The notes under the pieces were generated by a model, which had not been told where the DNA came from, searched no databases, and worked only from the letters and a program-made list of their open reading frames with translations. A stretch of DNA of 32,474 nucleotides from Candidatus Arcticimaribacter sp. (lineage in GTDB: Bacteria; Bacteroidota; Bacteroidia; Flavobacteriales; Flavobacteriaceae): the NCBI GenBank assembly GCA_011526285.1, contig WTJU01000068.1, positions 1 through 32,474 on the forward strand, in the 5' to 3' direction. Made by a program: the position numbers and the translations under genes. Positions 25,902 to 32,474 of this stretch are shown here, one piece after another. Each line of letters begins with the position of its first letter. Within the stretch, counting starts at the first letter, position 1.

Positions 25902-26975
25902 TTACAACATTTTGGCGCCAGTACCAATTTGATCTTCAATGTATTGACCATTCTGACAGTAGTTAGCTAGGTCTGTTTGTATGAAACTGAGTATGGCTTT
26001 TTTATTGGCTTCTGGGTAGAGTAAATGCACATTTGCTCCCGCATCTAGCGTGAAACAAAGTGGAAGTTTAGTTGCTCTACGGAAATCCCACAACTTGTTT
26101 AAAACAGCTAGCGTGTTAGGTTGCATTAAAACAAAATAGGGATTAGATGCCATCATCAAGGCGTGTAATGTGAGGGCTTCTAATTCAACTAATTCCATAA
26201 AATCATCCAAATTACCTTCTGCCATGATTGCCAATAGTCGCTGCACATGTTGGTGTGCTTGCTCAAAACGGGCAGCAGCATAGGGATGGTTTTCCATTAA
26301 TTGATGCCCCAATGTGCTACTTACTTTTTTTTGCCCTTTGTCTATAATGAGAATGGTGTCTTGATAAGTTGTAAATACCGGATGAATGTTTTCTTGAATT
26401 ACTGTTCCAAAAGATTGAGAACTCCCTGAAATTGAAGCGGTTTTTCCCCAAGACATCATTGGACCTTGTATGCTACGTGCCGCACTACCTGAACCCAAGC
26501 GTGCTAAAAAAGAGGCTTTTTGATTGAATTTTTCTGGATGACCTAATTTACCTGCTTGTTGTTCTATTGAGAGTAAGGCCAAGGCCAAGGCACTCATGCT
26601 AGATGCGGAGGAAGCAATTCCACTACTATGGGGAAAGGAATTAGAAGACTCTATAGCTAACTCATGCGTCAATAAATAGGGACAATAATCTACAATACGC
26701 GAAAAAAAGGCTTCCATTTTTGGATGGAAGGCAGGCGCCTCTTCTCCTTCAAAAAGAAATGAAAAAGAAAAACCTTCACTAGTTTTTGGGCGAAACGCAA
26801 CACTAGTTGTCGTAACACAATTGGAGAGCGTAAAACTCAACGAAGGATTTTGTGGGAGTTGTACACCATATTTCCCCCAATATTTAACCAGTGCGATGTT
26901 AGACGGGGAAGCCCACGTCACTTTTCCCTCGATTGGTGGAAATTCCGAGGAAATAAATTCTTTTTCAAAGCTCAT
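25902..26975 (-). CDS. mvaD: Diphosphomevalonate decarboxylase
   Basis: SPSNIALVKYWGKYG, NSFPHSSGIASSASSMSALALAL, LARLGSGSAARSIQGPMMSWG; start at internal Met 26975 (MSFEKEFISSEF). Confidence 0.93.
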   Translation of the reverse strand: MSFEKEFISSEFPPIEGKVTWASPSNIALVKYWGKYGVQLPQNPSLSFTLSNCVTTTSVAFRPKTSEGFSFSFLFEGEEAPAFHPKMEAFFSRIVDYCPYLLTHELAIESSNSFPHSSGIASSASSMSALALALLSIEQQAGKLGHPEKFNQKASFLARLGSGSAARSIQGPMMSWGKTASISGSSQSFGTVIQENIHPVFTTYQDTILIIDKGQKKVSSTLGHQLMENHPYAAARFEQAHQHVQRLLAIMAEGNLDDFMELVELEALTLHALMMASNPYFVLMQPNTLAVLNKLWDFRRATKLPLCFTLDAGANVHLLYPEANKKAILSFIQTDLANYCQNGQYIEDQIGTGAKML

Positions 26976-27046
26976 GGCATAAAGATAGTACTTTCGAGCC
27001 CACCAAATGGTGAAAAATAATTTATTACCTTCCAAGAAAAAGTAGA

Positions 27047-27532
27047 ATGAAACCGTACGGGAAATTTATTTTAGGGAGTTTGGTCGCTGTGAGTCTTTGC
27101 CTTTTAATTGGAGGTGTGTCGGGTTATATTACCCGATTGGCTATTCCTGTATGGTATGCGGAATTAGAAAAACCATTTTTCACTCCTCCAAATTGGTTGT
27201 TCGCTCCTGTATGGACAACCCTTTATGTTTTAATGGGGATAGCTGCAGGTGGGATCTGGGCAAAAGGAATGCATCATCGTTGGGTAAAGACTGCTCTCTA
27301 TCATTTTGCAGCACAGTTAATCTTTAATGCACTGTGGACATTAACGTTTTTTGGATTGAAGAGACCTGAGCTTGCCTTGCTTATAATTGTGATCTTAGCT
27401 GTTCTAATTGAACGTTGTATCTATTGGTTTGCAATTGTACAACGCACTATGTCACTTTTACTTTACCCTTATTTGGCATGGGTTGTTTTCGCCACTTTTT
27501 TAAACCTAGGAATAGTTTATTTGAATCGTTAA
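27047..27532 (+). CDS. tspO: TspO/MBR family tryptophan-rich sensory protein
   Basis: WYAELEKPFFTPPNWLFAPVWTTLYVLMGIAAGGIW and AQLIFNALWTLTFFGLKRPELAL. Confidence 0.95.
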   Translation: MKPYGKFILGSLVAVSLCLLIGGVSGYITRLAIPVWYAELEKPFFTPPNWLFAPVWTTLYVLMGIAAGGIWAKGMHHRWVKTALYHFAAQLIFNALWTLTFFGLKRPELALLIIVILAVLIERCIYWFAIVQRTMSLLLYPYLAWVVFATFLNLGIVYLNR

Positions 27533-28285
27533 TTATTGCTGAGGATATACCCGTTCAGGATAATCGGTAATGATTGCATCTACCCCTAATTGCTTCATAT
27601 GCTCAATTTCCTCCTTCTCGTTAATGGTCCAAGGGTAAATCTTGAGTTCCTCCGCTTGAATTTTGCGCACATTTTTCTCATTGAGGCTTTTAAAATTGGG
27701 GTTAATTGCAAAAGCGTTGAGTTTTTTGGCAATCGGAATTGCGTCTACAGGATCATCTTCTGTTAAAACAGCAATGGCAACTTCTTTGGTCGCCTGATAA
27801 AATAATTCAAGTTCATTCCAATCGAAACTCGAAATAAAAACCTCTTCTGGTTTCAATGTTCCAGCTTTAAAATAGGTGTCCAACACAGCAGCTGTTGGCA
27901 CTGCTGTGCGGGTACCTTTTAATTCTATATTTAAGACCGTTTTTCCAGCTGTAATATCGAGTACTTCAGTAAGGGTAGGAATAGGCTCTCTACCTAAAAC
28001 AGTAATCGTTCGGATAGAGTCTAACGACAATTCTTCAATATAGCCTGTGGCGTTGGTTAGTTTCTCTAAGGTTTTATCATGAAAAACAACCAATTCACCA
28101 GAAGCACATAAAAACACATCGATTTCAATTCCATCAACCCCTAGTTCAAGGGCTTTTTTTACAGAGGCTACCGTATTTTCTGCCACATGCCCTCGTGCCC
28201 CGCGGTGACCAATTACTAGCGGGTCAGCTTTAGAAGTACAAGAGGTAATGGCGAAAATCATTAGTAATAAAACGGTATTTTTCAT
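27533..28285 (-). CDS. Glycerophosphodiester phosphodiesterase family lipoprotein
   Basis: Lipobox-like ITSC; VIGHRGARGHVAENTVASVKKALELGVDGIEIDVFLCASGELVVFHDKTLEKLT; GVDAIITDYPE. Confidence 0.93.
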   Translation of the reverse strand: MKNTVLLLMIFAITSCTSKADPLVIGHRGARGHVAENTVASVKKALELGVDGIEIDVFLCASGELVVFHDKTLEKLTNATGYIEELSLDSIRTITVLGREPIPTLTEVLDITAGKTVLNIELKGTRTAVPTAAVLDTYFKAGTLKPEEVFISSFDWNELELFYQATKEVAIAVLTEDDPVDAIPIAKKLNAFAINPNFKSLNEKNVRKIQAEELKIYPWTINEKEEIEHMKQLGVDAIITDYPERVYPQQ

Positions 28286-28289
28286 GAAG

Positions 28290-29672
28290 TTACTTTTTTA
28301 AAATCCAAAATTCCCATGGCTTCATTCGGTATTCATAGGAAAAGGATAAACGCTTTGGTTTGTTATCAAAAAAGCGCTTGAATTCTCCGTTGTAGGGTGA
28401 TGTAAACCCAATATGATCTTTAGACATATTGGCAATAAAGACAATAGTATCACCTGCTTTTGAGCGTTCAAAGGCGAGTACTTTATCTTCTAAAGAGGTT
28501 GCTATTGGTGTATATTTTCCTGCTTCAACCCCCGCATTTAATGCTGGATGCGTGCGTTTTAATTCCCCCAATTGTTTTAACAACTGAAAGGTTTCTCCTG
28601 CTACTCGAGGGAAGGAATCTTTTTCAAAAAACAAAAGACGTTTGTCTAAATCATACTCTACGCCACTGTATAAAAAGGGCAAGCCGGGAGCAGCGTAATT
28701 TAGGGCCATCATGGCATGTGCAGCTTTTCCATAAAGTTCATCTACTGTTCCTGCCCACGCATTTTCGTCATGCGAGCTAACAAAGTTAAGGAGTAAATGA
28801 GCTGGGTCGTGTTTTAAGATAAAGTTCTCACGATGAGCAGCATAATCTTTTACTGTTTTATGCCCGTGAACAATGTCTTTTGTTAGGTGGTGACCCGGAA
28901 AGTCATAAGAAGCATTAAAATTGGCTAAATGTTCCATTCCTCCGGGGTGATTGGCATCTGTTTCTCCAAGAAGAAAAACGGGTTTCAATGCACGCATAGC
29001 GGCGAAAGTATCTTCATAAAACTCCATTGGAACTGCATAGGCTTGGTCAACACGATAACCATCAATATCAACTTCTTTAATCCAATACAACATGGCTTCT
29101 TTCATCGCCTCACGCATATCGGGGTTGTCGTAGTCTAAGTCAGCAACATCTGTCCAGCCAAAAGATTGTCCGGTGCGTGGATCAATTGGATCGATAATTT
29201 CTCCTGCCTCATTTTTCAAATAATATTCTGGGTGTTGCTCAATCCAAACGTGATCCCAGCCTGTGTGACCTGGCACCCAATCAAAAATTACATACATGCC
29301 CAAAGCATGTGCTTGGTTAACGAGGGCTTTTAAATCTTCAAGTGTTCCGTATTCTGGATTCACACCCTTATAATCTGATACAGCATAATAACTCCCTAAA
29401 GGGCCTTTGCTTTTTGTTGTAGAAATAGGGTAAGTAGGCATTAACCACAATATATTGACGCCCAGTTCTTTTACTTTTGGCAATTCTTTTGCAAATGCAT
29501 TAAATGTACCTTCATTGGTAAACTGGCGAATATTAACCTCATAAAGTATCCCTTCGGCCATATCTTGAGCCGTAATTGGAGTCATGGGCTTTACCTCAAC
29601 AGTAGATTGATTTTGATTGGTTTGGCATGCGATAAAACCAATTGCCAAACATAAAGTAAGTAGTTTTTTCAT
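28290..29672 (-). CDS. GH13 alpha-amylase family lipoprotein
   Basis: Lipobox-like GFIAC; VIFDWVPGHTG, DGYRVDQAYAVP (nucleophile Asp), FLLGETD, FVSSHDENAW. Confidence 0.92.
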   Translation of the reverse strand: MKKLLTLCLAIGFIACQTNQNQSTVEVKPMTPITAQDMAEGILYEVNIRQFTNEGTFNAFAKELPKVKELGVNILWLMPTYPISTTKSKGPLGSYYAVSDYKGVNPEYGTLEDLKALVNQAHALGMYVIFDWVPGHTGWDHVWIEQHPEYYLKNEAGEIIDPIDPRTGQSFGWTDVADLDYDNPDMREAMKEAMLYWIKEVDIDGYRVDQAYAVPMEFYEDTFAAMRALKPVFLLGETDANHPGGMEHLANFNASYDFPGHHLTKDIVHGHKTVKDYAAHRENFILKHDPAHLLLNFVSSHDENAWAGTVDELYGKAAHAMMALNYAAPGLPFLYSGVEYDLDKRLLFFEKDSFPRVAGETFQLLKQLGELKRTHPALNAGVEAGKYTPIATSLEDKVLAFERSKAGDTIVFIANMSKDHIGFTSPYNGEFKRFFDNKPKRLSFSYEYRMKPWEFWILKK

Positions 29673-29712
29673 CTTTGATTTTCGTTGTAAAAAACCAAAG
29701 ATACAAAAGATG

Positions 29713-30036
29713 TTAGTCTTCTTCTGGAGCCAATTCTACTTGTAATCCCTCAAGGGATTTTGTTATGGGAATTTGACATCCCAAACGACTTGTTTCACGA
29801 ACGTTAAAGGCTTCAGCTAACATCGCTTCTTCATCATCAGAACGCTCGTTTAGCGAATGATTGGATAGAATGTAACACTGGCAAGAAGCACACAGTGCCA
29901 TCCCGCCACACGTTCCCTCAACGGGTAATTCATAGGCTTTACAAACCTCCATGAGGTTCATATTCATATCTGTGGGTGCATCAATTTGATGCTCAATCCC
30001 ATCACGGTCTATGACAGATATTTTAATGTCAGACAT
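29713..30036 (-). CDS. 2Fe-2S ferredoxin
   Basis: CGGMALCASCQCYI...LGCQIPIT: plant/adrenodoxin-type Cys spacing. Confidence 0.9.
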   Translation of the reverse strand: MSDIKISVIDRDGIEHQIDAPTDMNMNLMEVCKAYELPVEGTCGGMALCASCQCYILSNHSLNERSDDEEAMLAEAFNVRETSRLGCQIPITKSLEGLQVELAPEED

Positions 30037-30043
30037 CTACTTT

Positions 30044-30277
30044 CTATGCTTCTAGATTAATGACCTGCTCGATTTGAGGAGCGTGTTTTTTTATGGTCAT
30101 TTCTACCCCAGACTTTAACGTCATTTGGTTAACAGAACAACCAGCGCATGCACCTTGTAGTTGGACTTTTACTACTTTATCATTTTCAATATCGATGAGT
30201 GAAATGTCTCCTCCATCAGCTGCTAAAAAAGGGCGGATTTCATCGAGTGCGTTAAGAACCTTGTCTCTTAATTCCAT
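30044..30277 (-). CDS. NifU C-terminal domain family Fe-S scaffold
   Basis: IRPFLAADGGDISLIDI...VQLQGACAGCSVNQMTLKSGVEMTIKKHAPQI. Confidence 0.93.
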   Translation of the reverse strand: MELRDKVLNALDEIRPFLAADGGDISLIDIENDKVVKVQLQGACAGCSVNQMTLKSGVEMTIKKHAPQIEQVINLEA

Positions 30278-30288
30278 AGGGTTGAGAT

Positions 30289-31419
30289 TTACTTATTAAC
30301 AGCAGAACAACCTGCCATAGTGGTTATTTTAACCGCTTGTGTTGGCGGTAAATGGTCGTTTCGTTTTACTAATTCACTTACTGTGTTTCGCGTAATATTT
30401 TCAAAAGCTTCTGTAACTTTTGTCTTGTCTTGAAGTGCTGCTGGGCGTCCTACATCACCTGCTTCTCGGATGCTTTGTACTATTGGAACTTCCCCTAGAA
30501 AAGGCACTTGTTTGTCTTGGGCTAAATTTTTTGCTCCTTCTCTACCAAACAGATAGTATTTATTGTCGGGTAACTCCTCTGGGGTAAAATATGCCATGTT
30601 TTCTATGATTCCCAGTACTGGAACATTGATGTTTTCTTGTTGGAACATCGCAATTCCTTTTTTAGCGTCTGCCAAAGCAATGTTTTGTGGCGTTGAAACC
30701 ACCACTGCCCCATTGATGGGCAAAGATTGAACTATACTCAAATGAATGTCTCCTGTACCCGGAGGTAAATCAATGAGGAGAAAATCGAGTTGTCCCCAAG
30801 CAGCGTCAAAAATCATTTGGTTGAGGGCCTTAGCCGCCATCGGTCCGCGCCAAATAACAGCTTGGTTGGGCTGTGTAAAGAAACCTATAGACAGTACTTT
30901 TACACCGTAATTTTCAATAGGTTCCATTTTGGAACACCCATTGACATTCACTGAGAGGGGGCGTGCACCTTCCATATCCAACATGGTGGGTATTGAAGGT
31001 CCATAGATATCGGCATCGAGTACTCCTACACTAAATCCCATTTTGGCTAGGGCTACTGCCAAATTAGCAGTTACCGTAGATTTTCCAACTCCACCTTTAC
31101 CAGACGAGATGGCTATAATGTTATCTATGCCTGGAATGGGCTGACCTTTTATGGTCTCATTCTTTGGGGGAGCCTCAACCGTTATGTTGGTTTTTATTTT
31201 TGCTTTTGGATGCACTTCTTTGTGAATGCATTTCAATATTTCAACCTCAAGTTTTTTACGGGCTTGCAAGCTGGGGTTTTGTAACGTAATATCAATGACT
31301 ACTTCGTCACCAAAAACAACTATGTTTTTCACTGCACCACTTTCCATAAGTGGTTTACCATCTCCTGGAAGGGTTATGGTTGTCAATGCAGTTTGTATGT
31401 CTTGTTTGTTAAGGGTCAT
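30289..31419 (-). CDS. Mrp/NBP35 family ATP-binding Fe-S carrier protein
   Basis: N-terminal DUF59-like region; IAISSGKGGVGKSTVTANLAVALA deviant Walker A; LIDLPPGTGDIHLSIVQ; VLGIIENMAYF. Confidence 0.95.
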   Translation of the reverse strand: MTLNKQDIQTALTTITLPGDGKPLMESGAVKNIVVFGDEVVIDITLQNPSLQARKKLEVEILKCIHKEVHPKAKIKTNITVEAPPKNETIKGQPIPGIDNIIAISSGKGGVGKSTVTANLAVALAKMGFSVGVLDADIYGPSIPTMLDMEGARPLSVNVNGCSKMEPIENYGVKVLSIGFFTQPNQAVIWRGPMAAKALNQMIFDAAWGQLDFLLIDLPPGTGDIHLSIVQSLPINGAVVVSTPQNIALADAKKGIAMFQQENINVPVLGIIENMAYFTPEELPDNKYYLFGREGAKNLAQDKQVPFLGEVPIVQSIREAGDVGRPAALQDKTKVTEAFENITRNTVSELVKRNDHLPPTQAVKITTMAGCSAVNK

Positions 31420-31493
31420 TCCTTTTTTAAACTGATTCTAAATTGCAAATATACAGGGAAGATAGCGACAAAAAAAGTTTGAATCTTAAAGCT

Positions 31494-31820
31494 TTAGGAC
31501 AATTCTGTATTCGGATCCCAAAAGACACGATCAAAGTTTTGAACTTGATTGTTTTTTATCTCGACTCCCTCATTTTCGAGTAATTGTTGCATGAGGTTAA
31601 TTCCGTCAAAGTGGTGTTTGCCTGTAAGTAATCCCTGACGGTTTACTACACGGTGTGCTGGAACATCGTCACGCGTATGCGCTGCATTCATCGCCCAGCC
31701 CACCATACGGGCGCTTTGGGGTGATCCTATTTTTCTAGCAATAGCGCCATAGGCTGTAACACGTCCTTCGGGAATTTGACATACCACTGCATAAACTTTT
31801 TCAAAGAAATTAGTGTCCAT
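31494..31820 (-). CDS. MGMT family alkyltransferase-like (ATL) protein lacking the acceptor Cys
   Basis: VYAVVCQIPEGRVTAYGAIARKIGSPQSARMVGWAMNAAHTRDDVPAHRVVNRQG; PAHR in place of PCHR; start at internal Met 31820. Confidence 0.88.
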   Translation of the reverse strand: MDTNFFEKVYAVVCQIPEGRVTAYGAIARKIGSPQSARMVGWAMNAAHTRDDVPAHRVVNRQGLLTGKHHFDGINLMQQLLENEGVEIKNNQVQNFDRVFWDPNTELS

Positions 31821-32474
31821 TAGGAAATCTAAACGTGAGATAGGTAATGAGCTTATCCTTTTCGAGAAATAATTTCTCGTAATGTGTCTGTATGGCCGTA
31901 ACATGCTTTGGAGCATGTGGGTTTCCATAAACGTCATGGTGAGCATAATCTACTTCCCACCCTTTTCCTTCTAACAAACCAAGGGTGTATCCGTGTAAAA
32001 ACTCACTATCTGTTTTTAAATGAATTTTCCCATCTGATTTTAGAATGTTTTGGTAGCGTGCTAAAAATTGTGGGTTGGTTAATCGGTGTTTGGTGCGTTT
32101 AAATTTGATTTGTGGGTCGGGAAAGGTAATCCATATTTCATCTACCTCGTTTTGGGCAAAAACCGCTTCAATTAACTCAATCTGTGTGCGTAGAAAACCT
32201 ACATTGGGCAAGCCTAATTCAAGTGATTCTTTTGCTCCTGCCCAAAAACGCGCACCTTTGATATCCACACCAATAAAATTCTTCTCGGGATACTGTTGGG
32301 CTAAATAAACAGAGTATTCACCTTTGCCACAACCCAATTCTAAGACTAAAGGCTGTTCTTTATTGAAGAATTCACTGTTCCATTTCCCTTTGTACTTAAA
32401 GCTCCCAGAGGTCACTTCCTCCCGTTCGGGTTGAATAACATTGGTAAATGTTTTATTTTGATTGAATCGTTTAA
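31810..32474 (-). CDS. trmB: tRNA (guanosine(46)-N7)-methyltransferase TrmB (partial; N-terminus beyond right edge)
   Basis: LVLELGCGKGEYSVYLAQQYPEKNFIGVDIKGARFW, EIWITFPDPQIKFKRTKHRLTNPQFL. Frame stays open upstream of the track start: ...RFNQNKTFTNVIQPEREEVTSGSF to the window end. Confidence 0.93.
   Translation of the reverse strand, partial: KRFNQNKTFTNVIQPEREEVTSGSFKYKGKWNSEFFNKEQPLVLELGCGKGEYSVYLAQQYPEKNFIGVDIKGARFWAGAKESLELGLPNVGFLRTQIELIEAVFAQNEVDEIWITFPDPQIKFKRTKHRLTNPQFLARYQNILKSDGKIHLKTDSEFLHGYTLGLLEGKGWEVDYAHHDVYGNPHAPKHVTAIQTHYEKLFLEKDKLITYLTFRFPNGH

Noticed and set aside
28460-29138. Plus-strand ORFs 28460-28780 and 28929-29138
   Set aside because: Antisense to the GH13 amylase gene, which is complete with all catalytic regions.
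31908-32308. Plus-strand ORFs 31908-32102 and 32075-32308
   Set aside because: Antisense to trmB.
1-32474. Search for CRISPR arrays, transposases, integrases, phage genes, toxin-antitoxin or defence systems
   Set aside because: No regularly spaced direct repeats, no recognisable recombinase or defence domain among the ORFs; gene content looks chromosomal.

Overview
This is a chromosomal window from a Bacteroidota (Flavobacteriia-like) genome. It is densely coding, with no CRISPR array, transposase or phage genes seen. From left to right it holds: the 5' part of an aconitase gene (minus strand, running off the left edge); flavin reductase and O-methyltransferase genes; a TatA-like gene; an M1 metallopeptidase with a DUF6702-like protein and two small carboxypeptidase-regulatory-like exported proteins; tRNA-Gly(TCC); two GNAT genes and an M15 peptidase. 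The centre of interest is a compact seven-gene plus-strand operon (about 10050-15238) matching an arsenosugar biosynthesis locus: AhpD-like protein, ArsS radical SAM, DUF2064/TIGR04282 protein, purine nucleoside phosphorylase, ArsM-like methyltransferase, exported DUF547 protein, TIGR04283-like GT2. It is followed by a FAD oxidoreductase, a NapH-like Fe-S membrane protein and three glycosyltransferases (16032-22384). The right part holds a pseudouridine synthase, nitrilase, UbiA prenyltransferase, mevalonate-pathway GHMP genes, TspO, GDPD, a GH13 amylase, a ferredoxin/NifU/Mrp Fe-S group, an alkyltransferase-like (ATL) gene and trmB (running off the right edge). The best hypothesis for new biology is that the operon encodes a complete post-ArsS route. 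The phosphorylase has Asp where human PNP has the 6-oxopurine-specifying Asn243, so it may release adenine from the ArsS product. The DUF2064 protein may then activate the resulting arsenoribose-1-phosphate for the GT2. All product calls are from motif and family recognition by eye; no database search was run.
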